Origin: Cavia porcellus
Lineage: Eukaryota; Chordata; Mammalia; Rodentia; Caviidae
Length of the DNA: 64,000 nucleotides
Assembly (NCBI RefSeq): GCF_034190915.1
Contig: NW_026947489.1
Coordinates: 63,054,001 to 63,118,000, forward strand
Reading direction: 5' to 3'
The notes under the pieces: model-generated
What the model saw: only the letters and a program-made list of their open reading frames with translations
The model's database searches: none
What the model was told of the DNA's origin: nothing
Program-made: the position numbers and the translations under genes
Shown: piece after piece, positions 9,790 through 19,520 of the stretch
Layout of the letters: each line of letters starts with the position of its first letter
Position numbering within the stretch: position 1 is the stretch's first letter

Positions 9790-10490
9790 CACTGTCCTGT
9801 TTTTAACTTTACGCCTAGTACATGGTGTATATACTCAATATCATTTGAAGTTCTGGTGAACTTTTATTGGCATCTGAAAGAAGACTGCCATTCTATATAA
9901 GTCGAGAATTACTTCATTTGCAGCAAAACTTTTTTCCCCTCCTTGTCCACCTGATGTAGAAGTACCACATCTTGCCCAAGCACAAAATTCTAGGTTTTCT
10001 AGACCTAGAATTCTTAATTCTTACACCCATGCAACACCCAACTTAATTCTTACGCCCATGATCCATGTGAATGGGGCAATATTTTCTTTCCACAGGTTAG
10101 TGACGTCCACTAGGCCTTTCACCTTTGGGAAACTAATTGTAATGGACCACATTACAAATGTAGAAGTTGGACAGGTATTAAGAGGGGCTAGTACTAACGT
10201 GGGCCTACATAGTAAAGAAAACAAGGGCTCAGGTGAAGACTCTTAGTGTGTAAACATACTCTAGTCCTTACTCATGTCCTCCCACTATTTCTCACATGAT
10301 TTTTGGGGGGAGGGATCCAGTGAATTATTCTTTACCAAGATTATGCATAACACGTTTCTTCTTTTCTCTCCTTCCAATACATTGTCCTTATTTCCATCTT
10401 TCCATACATGTATTCCCCCTTCACTAAAATACTCTTCCACCCCCTTTCTGCTCACGTAAATCTAACCTACCTTTTGGGGGCCGTTTTAAA
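9790..10490. other. No recognisable gene
   Basis: Contains a short duplication: 'taattcttac' plus 'cccatg' with one change, at about 10,015 and 10,043. Otherwise anonymous. Confidence 0.4.
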
Positions 10491-10494
10491 ATTA

Positions 10495-10583
10495 TTTTTG
10501 TGTTGCTGGGGATTGAATTTAGGTCCTGAGCTATCTCTCATTCAGGGTTCTAAGCTATATCTCATTCATTCATTCATTCATTC
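10495..10583 (-). mobile_element. ID-type SINE (old) ending in a (CATT)n repeat
   Basis: 'ttgctggggattgaatttagg' then 'ctgagctatctctcattca'. The sequence 'aagctatatctcattcattc' follows as a partial duplication and runs into about five CATT repeats at 10,562-10,583. Confidence 0.6.
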
Positions 10584-10584
10584 T

Positions 10585-10679
10585 TAGTTTTTTGAGACAG
10601 GCCTCACTGTGCATTCTGGCCTTGAACACCCTGTGGAGGCCACACTGGCCTCAACTTGCATGCACCACCATACCCAGCT
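10585..10679 (-). mobile_element. B1-type SINE (deleted)
   Basis: 'ttttttgagacaggcctcact' then 'ctggccttgaacaccctgtg' and 'atgcaccaccatacccagc'. The centre is shortened. Confidence 0.7.
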
Positions 10680-10681
10680 TC

Positions 10682-10800
10682 CTTTTATTTTGAGACTAGG
10701 TCTTGCTAAATTGCTCAGGCTGGACTTGAACTTTCCAGTTTGCTGCCTCAACTTCCCAAGTAGCTAGGATTATATATAGGCCTTTGCTACCACACTTGCT
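10682..10800 (-). mobile_element. B1-type SINE (old)
   Basis: 'attttgagactaggtcttgct' with 'aaattgctcaggctggacttg' and 'gcctcaacttcccaagtagc'. Lacks the internal duplication. Confidence 0.8.
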
Positions 10801-10884
10801 TGGTGACTTAGTTTTCAAATGTATTAGCCATTATTTTCAATCTTGGTTGATTTCAAATACTTAGTATTTTTACTATTACTTTTT

Positions 10885-10978
10885 TTTCTCTCTCTCTTTT
10901 TATTGGTACCGGGGATCGAACTCATGACCACCTGCTTGCAAGGCAGGTGCTTGTGCTGCTGAGTTAAATCCCCAGCCC
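10885..10978 (-). mobile_element. ID-type SINE, young, with 12-bp target duplication
   Basis: 'attggtaccggggatcgaac' then 'cctgcttgcaaggcaggtgct' and 'taaatccccagccc'. Flanked by 'ctattacttttt' at 10,873-10,884 and 10,979-10,990, an exact repeat. Confidence 0.92.
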
Positions 10979-10990
10979 CTATTACTTTTT

Positions 10991-11455
10991 ATTTTGTATT
11001 CTTGCATTCTTTTATACTGGCATGTCTTCTGATCTATGGAGAGGATAGGATCCAAAAATCATGATTTTAGGGAAATAATGCTAAAGCAACCTGTATAATA
11101 TGAGAAAAATACTTAGTTTGAGTGGTAAGTCTCCTTTTTAACTAGTATATAAAAATGTAAAATTATTCTTCCCATTTGGAAAGTTGTTCACTTATTATCT
11201 TTACAGTAGAAACTTGGGATTTAAAACACATAGTATAAATTTTCAACAGAAAAAAATTATTTAAATTAAGACCATTTTCCATGTATGCAGTTTTTGTTTC
11301 AGAACCCTAAGTGATAAACATAATTTTTGACAACAGCAGTTCACATGTTAAGTTTTGGAGTTTAGAATTACTATTAACTGTGAATAAATCTCACTGGGGA
11401 GTCCTCTAAGTAAGAAAGGTGCTATTTCTGTCAGAAAAATATATTTAGTTTAATG
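10991..11455. other. AT-rich stretch, nothing recognised
   Basis: No repeat or frame that I recognise. It ends at the LTR target site. Confidence 0.4.
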
Positions 11456-11461
11456 ATACTC

Positions 11462-11883
11462 TGTCGATGTCGCTCCCGGCCGGCAGGAAGGACACACGAC
11501 AAAGTCTGGCAGTGGACAACCTTTTCTTTTATTTTCCTTCTCCGTACAGCCTGCCCTGGGATCGCTCCCAGCCGAAGCCTCCTTTGGTCCGCTCCCCGCG
11601 GCTCCTTCTGGGCTTCTACTTTCGGGCTTCTTCTTCCCCCCCAGGGGTGGCACCAGTATATATACGGATACAGTGTCCAATCATGTTAAAGTAAGCAAGG
11701 CAAGCTGATTGGCTAACATCATCAGTTGCCAGGCAGACTATATTGTTGAGCGGGTTGCTTACGCGGTAAGCAGGAAACTAACATGCTCGATGGGAGGGGT
11801 AATCTACCTCAGGCTTTACTCTTTACTACAGGCCTCACGTCCGCCAAGTGAGGCGACCGGGCTCGGGGCTGCGGCTCCCAACA
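11462..11883 (-). mobile_element. Solo LTR, IAP-like (ERV2/ERVK class), young
   Basis: A 422-bp GC-rich block ending 5'-TG...CA-3', flanked by an exact 6-bp duplication 'atactc' (11,456-11,461 and 11,884-11,889). Six-base duplications are usual for ERV2/IAP elements. Read on the minus strand it starts 'tgttgggagccgcagccc', has a TATA-like 'tatatatac' at 11,656-11,664, an 'aataaa' signal at 11,528-11,533, and a CpG-rich tail. U3, R and U5 are thus in the expected order. No gag, pol or env sequence is present, so this is the product of LTR-LTR recombination. It is the main CpG-rich patch of the first 38 kb and might still act as a promoter. Confidence 0.92.
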
Positions 11884-12177
11884 ATACTCTATGGTGTCAA
11901 ATGATATGAAACATTTATTGAACTGTGTAGTTCCATTATATTCCTGGAGGCTTAAGAAATTTTTAATTAGGAAAACTAAAGATGTCTTCCCTTCTCCAAT
12001 GCCCCAGGCAGTTTTCTATTTTTGAGAAAATCACCTAGACTACTTGGGCAAACTTTTCAAATCCTTAATTATAATATTAAGTTAGATTATGTTATGTTTA
12101 GGGAATCTCTGCCAGTGGTTACATAGTCGTAGAGAAGTTGTCTTGGTTTGATTTGCTTCTTTTCTTGCATGCATATG

Positions 12178-12232
12178 TGTGGCACTGGGGATTGAGTGCG
12201 GGGCCTTTACACTTCGTTACGTTCTCAGACCT
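12178..12232 (-). mobile_element. ID-type SINE fragment
   Basis: 'tggcactggggattgagtgcg' then 'acttcgttacgttctcagacc'. Shortened. Confidence 0.6.
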
Positions 12233-12235
12233 TTT

Positions 12236-12525
12236 GTATTTTGAGACAAGGTCTTTCTTAAATCAATAAATTACTCAGCATGAGCCTGGCATGGCAGCAC
12301 ACGTGTATCTTCCTAGCATTCGGGAGGCTGAGGCAAGAGGATCACCACAGGTTTAAGGCCAGCCTGGGCTACATAGTAAGTTCAAAGATACCTGGAACTA
12401 CATAGGAAGACCCTGTCTCTAAATGAATAATAAATAAATAGCCCAGGATGAACTTGAACTTTTGAACTTCTTGATTTAGCCCACCTGAGTGCTGAGATTA
12501 TAGGAATGTGCAACAGTGCCCAGCT
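12236..12525 (-). mobile_element. B1-type SINE split by a plus-strand B1
   Basis: 'attttgagacaaggtctttct' stops near 12,262 and resumes at 12,441 with 'gcccaggatgaacttgaactt' and 'ttataggaatgtgcaacag'. Confidence 0.75.
12284..12440 (+). mobile_element. B1-type SINE nested in a B1
   Basis: 'gcctggcatggcagcacacgt' to 'gaccctgtctctaaatgaa' with both halves of the duplicated block ('aggccagcctgggctacata' and 'cctggaactacatagg'), and an (ATAA)n tail. Confidence 0.85.
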
Positions 12526-12587
12526 TTTAAAAAAAAAAAAATTGTATACGTCTAGTTTTATTTCTTTTTTATTTTTTTATGAGCTTT

Positions 12588-12712
12588 GTTTGTTTTAGAC
12601 AGGGTCTTACCATATTGCCCAAGTCTCCAACTCTGGGTCTCAAATAATTCTCCTACTCTCCCAAACAGCCAAGACAGACTGACTATAGGTAGGTGCTACC
12701 ACTTGTCTAGTT
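12588..12712 (-). mobile_element. B1-type SINE (old)
   Basis: 'tttgttttagacagggtctta' then 'ccatattgcccaagtctccaa' and 'aggtgctaccacttgtctag'. Confidence 0.7.
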
Positions 12713-12829
12713 TCCCTTGTGTTTCCATATTCACCATAAACGAGTATTATTTAGTAGTAGGTGCAAGTGCCATACGATAAACAAGAATAAGAGAAATCAA
12801 TTTTGAGTAATTGTGAGCAAGAACCTAAC

Positions 12830-13040
12830 TAACATAGCACAGAACTTTACCATCTCTGCCACTTACTATGCTATATTATTTACTATACTAACTAAAGTAC
12901 CTAACTTCTTTAAGTCTCAGTTTTTTCACCTATGAAACATAAGAGTAAGATTATTGTGAACATTTAATGATAATTTACCTGCAAGTATTTTAACCTAATG
13001 CCTAGTGTATGCCACATGTTTATTGTTAAAAATTATATAC
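12830..13040 (+). mobile_element. MIR (ancient tRNA-derived SINE)
   Basis: 'ctctgccacttactatgcta', 'ctttaagtctcagttttttca', 'cctatgaaacataagagtaa' and 'aatgcctagtgtatgcc' follow the MIR order (core, then LINE2-like tail). It predates rodents, so the locus should align to other mammals. Confidence 0.85.
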
Positions 13041-13102
13041 ACTATACTTTATTGGCAATAAGCTAAAAATAAAGTTGCTTTGTTAATTTTAAATCTCATT
13101 CA

Positions 13103-13300
13103 GTCAGCTGGTTGTTATGACCCTTTCCTATATTCCTGGCATTCTGGGAGGCTGAGAGAGAAGGATCCAAAGCTCTAAACCTTCTTGGATAACTTTATGT
13201 ATCTAAATAAAAAGGGGTGAAGGTGTAGTTGATTGTAAAGGCTGAATACTAAGGATTGTACCCAGGACCTTCACACTGAACTACATTTCTAGTCACTGTC
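13103..13300 (+). mobile_element. B1-ID composite SINE (old), degraded end
   Basis: 'cattctgggaggctgagagag' (B1 half) then 'ggggtgaaggtgtagttgatt' (ID half). The end also reads as an ID complement ('ggattgtacccaggacctt' ... 'aactacatttctagtc'). Confidence 0.65.
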
Positions 13301-13309
13301 CACCTTTTT

Positions 13310-13366
13310 GTTTGCAACAACTGGGGATTGAATTTAGGACTTTTGTACTGAACTATATAGCCCCAT
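13310..13366 (-). mobile_element. ID-type SINE fragment
   Basis: 'aactggggattgaatttagga' and 'actgaactatatagcccca'. The centre is missing. Confidence 0.65.
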
Positions 13367-13373
13367 ATGGTTT

Positions 13374-13401
13374 TTTGTTGTTGTTGTTGTTGTTGTTGTT
13401 G
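13374..13401. repeat. (TTG)n microsatellite
   Basis: About nine TTG units, grown in the T-rich tail of the adjoining minus-strand B1. Confidence 0.9.
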
Positions 13402-13488
13402 TTTTTGAGATATCTCACAAATTTACCAGGCTGGGCTCAAACTTGTAATCCTTCTGCCTCAGCAAGTATGTGCTACTGTGCCTGGCTA
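13402..13488 (-). mobile_element. B1-type SINE (old, short)
   Basis: 'tttttgagatatctcacaaat' then 'accaggctgggctcaaacttg' and 'gtgctactgtgcctggct'. Confidence 0.75.
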
Positions 13489-13756
13489 TCAATTAAAATA
13501 ATTTTCAAAATTAACACAGCAATTTATTTTTGTGCCATGTGTTAATAAAACATCGTAAATGTAAAGACCATCTAGAGCATTCTTAATGACTCATAGATGA
13601 TGTTTTTGTCATTTATATGGATATGTATAGCTGAAACAAGATGAATTGTTCATACCAAGTTGTGAAGATTTTTATATAAATTGAATAAGTGCCGCCTGAC
13701 AGGACATGAAAGAAAAAAAAATTGTATAACAAATGCTACATTTATAACTCATTAAA

Positions 13757-13841
13757 CATTTTTTTTTATATCAGAGATCACACTTATGACCTCGTGCTTG
13801 CCAGGCAGACATTTGTGCCACTGAGCTATATCCCCAGCCCT
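13757..13841 (-). mobile_element. ID-type SINE
   Basis: T9, 'tatcagagatcacacttatga', 'cgtgcttgccaggcagacat' and 'gagctatatccccagccc'. Confidence 0.85.
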
Positions 13842-13895
13842 CGTTAAACTTATTTTAAGAAAATATTTTGTAAACTGCTTTGATTACAATGCCAA

Positions 13896-13977
13896 GTTTT
13901 TTTTTTGTACTAGGAGTCGAACTCAGGGCCTTGTGCTTGCCAAGCAAGTGCTGGGCCACTGAGCTATACCTCTAGTC
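13896..13977 (-). mobile_element. ID-type SINE
   Basis: T9, 'gtactaggagtcgaactcag', 'tgtgcttgccaagcaagtgc' and 'ctgagctatacctctagtcc'. It abuts the next B1. Confidence 0.88.
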
Positions 13978-14129
13978 CTTCTTTGTCTTTTTGTCTGTTG
14001 TCTTACTATGCAGGTCAGGCTGGGTTTGAGCTCACTTTGTAGCCCAGGCTGGTTTTGAACTTGCAATGATTCTCCTTCCTCAGCCTTCTGAGTGCTAGGA
14101 TTACATGTGTGTGCCACCATGCCTAGCTC
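13978..14129 (-). mobile_element. B1-type SINE, full length
   Basis: 'tctttttgtctgttgtctta' then 'gctcactttgtagcccaggct' (duplicated block) and 'gtgtgccaccatgcctagctc'. Confidence 0.9.
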
Positions 14130-14213
14130 AAAGCCAACTTTTTAAAAAATTGCTAAAATTGAGTAGGAGAGCTAAGCCAAGAATGCTTTCTGAAAAAACT
14201 CCAAAAATGCTAC

Positions 14214-14300
14214 TTTCTTTTTTTTTGGAACCAGGTATCAAATGCACAACCTCAAGCCTGCCAGGTAGGTGCTTGTGCCACTGAACTAAATCCCCAGCCT
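14214..14300 (-). mobile_element. ID-type SINE
   Basis: T-rich start, 'aaccaggtatcaaatgcacaa', 'ctgccaggtaggtgcttgtg' and 'actaaatccccagcc'. Confidence 0.88.
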
Positions 14301-14744
14301 TTCTATTTTCTTGAGATAAAGTGTAATTCAATTTATTCAGACCAAAAAAAAAAAAAATGAAACTTTCAATTACACTAAAAGAAACAGCTTTAGGTTTGGA
14401 ATCTGTCATCAGATTACATATGCAATGAGGACAATATTATGATAACCATTGATTTGCCACTGTACAATATTTGTTTAATATTAATTTTAAATAGAGCACT
14501 GGGACTACTATTTGGAACAATTCTTACAGTGTTACAGTATCAGATACTTTTTTATTTTATGGAAAAGAGTACAATTTCATAACACTAATAGAATAACAAT
14601 TGTTAACACATTGCATATTGTTATTTTTAAAGTAGTTATTTAGAGTAAAAGATATGGGCATTAAAACTTCTCTGATACTAGCATAAACCTTCCTTTTCAG
14701 TGAGCCAAGTAAGAGATACTAATAGTATAACTGGTTTGATTTTT
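14301..14744. other. AT-rich stretch, nothing recognised
   Basis: A13 run at about 14,343-14,356. No repeat or frame that I can support. Confidence 0.4.
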
Positions 14745-15215
14745 TTTTTTGTCTTTTTCCCTTCCATCCTTTCCCCTTTCCCCATCCTAGATCCTTTTTG
14801 ATTTTAAACAATTTCTTCCCATTTTGTAATATCTACTGTACATTTTAGACCTTATTTATTTTTTCAGTTTCTCACATCAGGGAGACAATGCGATGTTCAC
14901 ACATGTAAGTCTGATTTTTTTTCCACTTACAAGTATGGTCTCATTGAATCCATTTACCTATAAAAGATTCAAGTTTATCATTATTTATGGCTGAGTAGGT
15001 ATGATGTTTTTAATTCTTTTGGGAAGATACACAGAAGCAAAATACTGGGTTGAATGGGGCCTCTAATATTTTTGAGCAATCTCTACACTGATTTCCAGAG
15101 TGATTGGTTGCCCAGTCCCCACTCCCACTAACAGTGGAAAAGAGTTTTTCCCCCACAGGCCCTCCAGCATTCGTTATTGGTTGATTTCTTGATGATAACC
15201 ATTCTCTCTGAGGTT
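14745..15215 (-). pseudogene. L1 ORF2 C-terminal/3' UTR fragment
   Basis: Complement of an L1 tail: 'acaagtatggtctcattgaat', 'atttatggctgagtaggtat', 'attcttttgggaagatacac', 'acactgatttccagagtgat', 'ccactcccactaacagtgg' and 'gatgataaccattctctctg' appear in the order seen at the end of mammalian L1 elements. Both reading frame and ends are decayed. Confidence 0.85.
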
Positions 15216-15577
15216 AGCACATTTTACTTCTCTTTATACCACCATATTTTTGTATCAGGGCTTTTTTCTCTCCTATAAAGTTGTTTTTGCTGTTGAAGTT
15301 CCTGTGAAATTTGTATTTGATCATATTGGCAATAGTCTTGCATGTAACATCAACATGTAATGTCAAGCAAACCTCTAAGTAGTTTACAGCCAGAATAAAT
15401 TTTTTTAAAAAGTGTTACTTGGTCAACTTTCAAGAATTCTTGGCCCCAGAGAAGATATTGTCTATTCACTTTTTTTGTTCTCCTCATCTTCAGGAGAAGG
15501 GGGACAATTCTTGTGGATGCACAACTGAATGACCTTTTTCTTTATCCAAGCGTGTGTGTGTGCATACATGCATATAT
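15216..15577. other. No recognisable gene or repeat
   Basis: May still belong to the L1 at 14,745, but I cannot align it by eye. A (TG)n patch lies at 15,550-15,560. Confidence 0.35.
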
Positions 15578-15655
15578 GTGTTTGGTGCTGAGGACTGAAC
15601 CCAGGGACCCACATGTGCTAGGTAAGCACTCAACCACTAAGCTACATCCCCAGCC
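15578..15655 (-). mobile_element. ID-type SINE (old)
   Basis: 'ggtgctgaggactgaaccca' then 'gtgctaggtaagcactcaac' and 'taagctacatccccagcc'. Confidence 0.8.
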
Positions 15656-15780
15656 TTTTCTGTTTTCACTTTGAGACAGTTTTGCTAAGTTGCCCAGGTG
15701 GAGCTTGATCTTGTGACTCTTCTGTCTCGGCCTCCTACTAAACTGGAATTACAGGCATGTGCCAATCACTATATCCTGCT
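15656..15780 (-). mobile_element. B1-type SINE (old)
   Basis: 'cactttgagacagttttgcta' with 'agttgcccaggtggagcttg' and 'attacaggcatgtgcca'. Confidence 0.8.
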
Positions 15781-16105
15781 TGAGTGATCTCTATTAATAT
15801 TACTGTGTTAACACTTTGTAGAAGTGAATCATCACTGCCTTTGTCATTTACAGCTGTTCCAAGCTATCTTGATAGTCACAGGTTTATTTACTAATTTCCA
15901 CATCTACTTCAAGTATCTCTGTAAATACTTTGCAAATTAAACAAAGGCATGGTACCTAATTTCAAGGAGAATTTGGGCGAGACATTGAGGAGAGTGGAAT
16001 GTCATCAACACAACAAGAGAGAGGACCACCTTCAACACCCTTTTGAAAATAGGAAGAATCTTAGCTTTGTACATAAGCAAACAGACATCTGAGATTAAAA
16101 TAGCC
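15781..16105. other. No recognisable gene or repeat
   Basis: Moderate GC and no diagnostic motif. A 66-codon minus-strand frame (15,937-16,137) has no known domain. Confidence 0.35.
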
Positions 16106-16205
16106 TTACAGCATGCAATTTGTAACAGCTGAACCAAGATTCCAACCTAGGTCTTCCCCCTCACCCAGCCTAGATCTTTTGATTCCAAAGCCCATGTCGT
16201 TTTCT
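16106..16205 (-). mobile_element. MIR fragment
   Basis: 'gtaacagctgaaccaagattc' then 'caacctaggtcttccccctc' and 'gattccaaagcccatgtc' match the complement of the MIR 5' half. Confidence 0.55.
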
Positions 16206-16242
16206 GTCATTTTGACTAGAAAATTAGTATGATTAGAAATGT

Positions 16243-16362
16243 AAGCCAGGAGTTATAGCATATGCCTGTAATTGCTGCGAGTTCGAGGCCAGTCTGGGCT
16301 ACATAGTGAGTTCAAAATCAGCGTGGACTACACTGTGAGATCCTGTCTCAAAAAATTTTTTA
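16243..16362 (+). mobile_element. B1-type SINE, internally deleted
   Basis: 'gccaggagttatagcatatg' joins via 'gtaattgctgcgagttcgag' directly to the duplicated block ('agtctgggctacatagtgag', 'agcgtggactacactgtg'). The 'gggaggctgaggcaggagga' segment is missing. Confidence 0.8.
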
Positions 16363-16367
16363 AAAAA

Positions 16368-16484
16368 TGGGGGCTGGGGATTTAGTTCAGTGGCATAAGC
16401 ATCAGCCTTGCAAGCAGGCAGTTGTGAGTTCGATTCCCGGTACCGATAAAAAGGGAAAAAAAAAATTTTTTTTTTTTTTTTTAA
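16368..16484 (+). mobile_element. ID-type SINE, young subfamily
   Basis: 'gggggctggggatttagttca', 'cagccttgcaagcaggcag', 'gagttcgattcccggtacc' and 'gataaaaaggg', then an A-run and T16. The CTTGCAA loop gives a UGC (Ala) anticodon position. Confidence 0.9.
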
Positions 16485-16486
16485 AA

Positions 16487-16664
16487 AGCCAGCAGTGGTG
16501 GTGCACTCCTGTAATCCCAGCACTTGGAGGCTGAGGCGGGAGGATCGTTGGAAGTTTGGGACCAGCCTTAGCTACAAAGTGAGCCCAAGGCCAGCCTGAA
16601 CTGTATTGTAAGACCCTGTCTCAAAAAGACAAAAAAAAAAAAAAAAAAAAAAAAAAAGAAAGAA
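16487..16664 (+). mobile_element. B1-type SINE, full length, A30 tail
   Basis: 'agccagcagtggtggtgcac' to 'aagaccctgtctcaaaaagac' with both duplicated halves, then about 30 A. Confidence 0.93.
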
Positions 16665-17126
16665 TGAAAGATAAACTATGTGAAAAAGGGGGCTATAGAT
16701 GAAAAATACAATTGTTAACAATATCAGAATTGAATTGAAAGAGTAATTAGATCCCTTTTGTACCTGATAGATGATTTTTTAAAAAGTGTGAAAGGAAAAA
16801 ATGTGAGTTTCCAACTTTCTGCAGTTCCTCTGTGTGCTAATGATAGTTCTGCCATTGCTAATTTAATTTCTTCTGATTCTCCTTCCTCCAAGGAAGGCTC
16901 AGCATTTGTCAGACCAGATCTTTGGGGGTTTGTAATGCAAAAACAGAGCTGACAGATAAGAATGAGGTAGAAGGAATATGAAAGTGGCCACTGCGCGATA
17001 ACCTAATCATACTATTCTGTGTTTTATACTCTGTACTTGAGTTGCATTAAAAGCAGATTTTAGTAGAAATCTTTGAGTTTTATAGTAGGTCCTGTACCTA
17101 ATTGTGTAGGTAAAAATTGTTGAACT
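16665..17126. other. SINE-free stretch, no gene supported
   Basis: GC-richer segment 16,800-16,960 carries a 64-codon frame (16,758-16,952) whose translation is not low-complexity but matches no family I know. No splice-site context or downstream frame supports an exon. Confidence 0.35.
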
Positions 17127-17243
17127 TTTCTTTCTTTTTTTTTTTTTAGATAGGGTCTCTGTAAGTCAGGTGTCCAGCTAGGCTGGAATTGCGATCCTTT
17201 TGCCTCAGATTCCTAGTGTGCTGTGATTAGAAACAGCATCTTA
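17127..17243 (-). mobile_element. B1-type SINE (old)
   Basis: T12, 'agatagggtctctgtaagtc', 'ccagctaggctggaattgcg' and 'tgcctcagattcctagtg'. Confidence 0.75.
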
Positions 17244-17246
17244 ATT

Positions 17247-17326
17247 TTTTTTTTTTTTTAGTAGTACCAGAAATCTAGGGGCCCACATGTTGGGCAAGTG
17301 CACTATCAGTAGCAACACCTCCAGCT
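17247..17326 (-). mobile_element. ID-type SINE (old)
   Basis: T13, 'agtagtaccagaaatctagg', 'gttgggcaagtgcactatca' and 'caacacctccagc'. Confidence 0.7.
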
Positions 17327-17529
17327 TTGCTGTTATGGATGTTTAATTATTTCCATAAGAAAGTTGTTTGAGTTTTTAATAAAGTGTTTTAAGGACAGAG
17401 AGGAGGATGGCAGGAGTGGATACAAAGATAGAAAAGTGATCAAAATGCAATACAATATATACATTATATACCAGTCTTTCAAGATGAATGTAATTATTGT
17501 GTATTTAAAACATATCCTAATGAAATTTT

Positions 17530-17680
17530 TTATTTTATTTTTGTTTTTTGAGCTTCGTAGTCTTGCTACGTAGTTCAAGTTGAACTCGAACTTATTATAT
17601 AGCCCAGGCTGGTCTTGAACTTGCAGAGATACTTCTGCCTGTGCCTCCTTAATACTGGGATTACAGGCATGTACCAGAAA
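17530..17680 (-). mobile_element. B1-type SINE
   Basis: 'tttttgttttttgagcttcg', duplicated block 'tatatagcccaggctggtctt', and 'ggattacaggcatgtaccag'. Confidence 0.85.
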
Positions 17681-18005
17681 AAAATTTTAAATATAAAAAT
17701 GAACATGTTTTAGTGAATAGGCTTTCTCTTGCATTATAGCAGAAAGCAAATAGCATCTTTTTTTTGTATAATGTTAAGATTGGTCCAAAGGTTTGAATGT
17801 GATCAGCCTAGTCTTACATTTCCCTCCTAGCTGTTCACCAAATGGTTTTAGCTACCATTAATGATCTTTACCTATATTTAGATTTCATTAGTAGTTCAAA
17901 ATTGTGACTCTGTAATTCTTTCATTCCCTCTGTATCCAGCAGCTGAACTGTTCTACAAAAAAAATTTTTCCCTCATTAGTGATTTTTCTACAGTTAGAGT
18001 TTTTG
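17681..18005. other. No recognisable gene or repeat
   Basis: AT-rich anonymous sequence. Confidence 0.4.
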
Positions 18006-18126
18006 TTGTTTTTCAAATTGGAGTCTTAGTAATATGTATGTTCCCAAACTGGCCTCAAATTCCTTGATTCAAGAAATCCTTTTGCGTCAGCCTCCCAAGT
18101 AACACATTTATCACCATGTCTGGCTC
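18006..18126 (-). mobile_element. B1-type SINE (old)
   Basis: 'ttttcaaattggagtcttag' with 'cccaaactggcctcaaattcc' and 'tttatcaccatgtctggct'. Confidence 0.7.
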
Positions 18127-18342
18127 TGCTGAAGTTCTGTTGTGCTTTTTAAAATTATAGTTGTAATTTGCTATATTTAACTTAGTTGAATAGTAATTAG
18201 AAAATGTGATCTGTGTATGACAAGTTTTTTGACATTTGTTACATCTCGTTTTGTGGCCTACTGGGGGGTTAATTTCAAAAATATTTCATTTTTATTTGAA
18301 CAGAATATGTATTCAATTGGTGGGAATAGGTTCTAAATATGA

Positions 18343-18440
18343 TCATAGGACTAGGAATTTAGCAGTGGTAGAGCACTTGCCTAGCATGCATAAGGCCCTG
18401 AGTTCCAGGCCCAGTGCTATGTACATACATACATACATAA
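18343..18440 (+). mobile_element. ID-type SINE, CTAGCAT subfamily, (TACA)n tail
   Basis: 'aggactaggaatttagcagt', 'agagcacttgcctagcatgc' and 'gagttccaggcccagtgct', then about five TACA repeats (18,420-18,438). Confidence 0.85.
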
Positions 18441-18912
18441 AATAACTGTTTTTAATGTTCCTATTGATTTTTTGTCCAGTCTATCTGATATTGAAAATGA
18501 TGAGTTACTTTTTCATTATGATAGTGAGTTTTTATTCATGTAATTCTACTTGTCTTTTTTAAAGAATATTTTATAGTTTTTGTTTCCAATGTTCAAATTT
18601 TAGAGTATAACTGACCATAAGAATCACTTGTAGTTGTATTTTTTCCTCTTGACTGTCTTTCAATTACCAAGTAACTTCTTTGCAAGTGTCATTTTGTTTT
18701 GGCAGGAGCTATTTGTTTTTTAAAAATATTGTTACAGCTCTCTCTGCTATTAGGTACATGAAGTTTAGGATTACTGTTTTCCTGATAAATTGAACCTTAT
18801 ATCATTACATGGTGACCCATTTTACCTCTAATACTTTTTGTGTAAAAGTTTATTTTTTTATACTATCTCTAACCAGTTTCTTTTGTTTAGTATTATTTAA
18901 AATAACTTTATC
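18441..18912 (-). pseudogene. Ancient L1 ORF2 fragment
   Basis: 'gtctatctgatattgaaaatg', 'cctgataaattgaaccttata', 'tcattacatggtgacccatt' and 'taatactttttgtgtaaaag' follow the complement of the L1 reverse-transcriptase region as seen in old mammalian L1 copies. Heavily decayed. Confidence 0.5.
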
Positions 18913-18914
18913 AT

Positions 18915-19004
18915 TTGATTTTTTTTAATTGTACTGGAAATTGAATCTAGGACCTTGTGCTTGCCAGGCAGGTGCTACGCCACTGAGCTATATCACTGGC
19001 CCTA
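18915..19004 (-). mobile_element. ID-type SINE
   Basis: 'aattgtactggaaattgaatc', 'tgtgcttgccaggcaggtgct' and 'ctgagctatatcactggccc'. Confidence 0.85.
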
Positions 19005-19049
19005 CCTTTCACTTTGCAGTCTTCTGGTTGATTCATTCACATAGATTCA

Positions 19050-19110
19050 TTCATGTGTTGTCTTCACATGTTAGATAAGCACTCTACCACTGGGTTACAC
19101 TCTTGGTCCT
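19050..19110 (-). mobile_element. ID-type SINE fragment
   Basis: 'cacatgttagataagcactc' and 'ctgggttacactcttggtcc'. The B-box half is missing. Confidence 0.65.
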
Positions 19111-19229
19111 TTTAATTTCTTTGAGACAGTGTCTTACTAAGTTGTCCAACCTGGCCTCAAACTTGTGGTGGTCTTACCTTGGCCTCCTGATTAGTTGGGA
19201 TATAGGCATGGGCCATCATGTTCAGCTCT
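19111..19229 (-). mobile_element. B1-type SINE (old)
   Basis: 'tttctttgagacagtgtctta', 'aagttgtccaacctggcctca' and 'ataggcatgggccatcatgt'. Confidence 0.8.
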
Positions 19230-19232
19230 AGT

Positions 19233-19318
19233 AAGATTTTATTTATTTTTTTGGTACCAAAGATCAAACTCATGACCTCACACTTGCCAGGCAGATGCTG
19301 CGCTGCTGAGTTATGTTT
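19233..19318 (-). mobile_element. ID-type SINE
   Basis: 'tttttttggtaccaaagatca', 'cacacttgccaggcagatgct' and 'gcgctgctgagttatg'. The last bases of the 5' end are missing. Confidence 0.85.
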
Positions 19319-19368
19319 TAATTTTTTAAAATCTAGTCTTACTGTCTAAATTTTTAGAGTAAAGTTTT

Positions 19369-19520
19369 AGCTGGGTGTAATAGCAGATACCTGTAATCCC
19401 AGCATTCAAGAGGCTGAGCCACGAGGATTGCTATGAGTTGAAAGCCAGCCTAGGATACAAAGTGATTTCCAGACCAGTCTGAATTGCATTGCAAAACCCT
19501 GTCTCAAAAAGATAAAACAC
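19369..19520 (+). mobile_element. B1-type SINE, full length
   Basis: 'agctgggtgtaatagcagat' to 'aaccctgtctcaaaaagata'. Two ID copies follow head-to-tail in its A-rich tail. Confidence 0.88.

Noticed and set aside
11462..11883. CpG-island promoter of a host gene
   Set aside because: TG...CA ends and an exact 6-bp duplication identify it as a solo LTR. No exon follows.
16758..16952. Possible exon (64-codon frame with normal amino-acid mix)
   Set aside because: No recognisable protein family, no convincing splice sites and no neighbouring coding segment.
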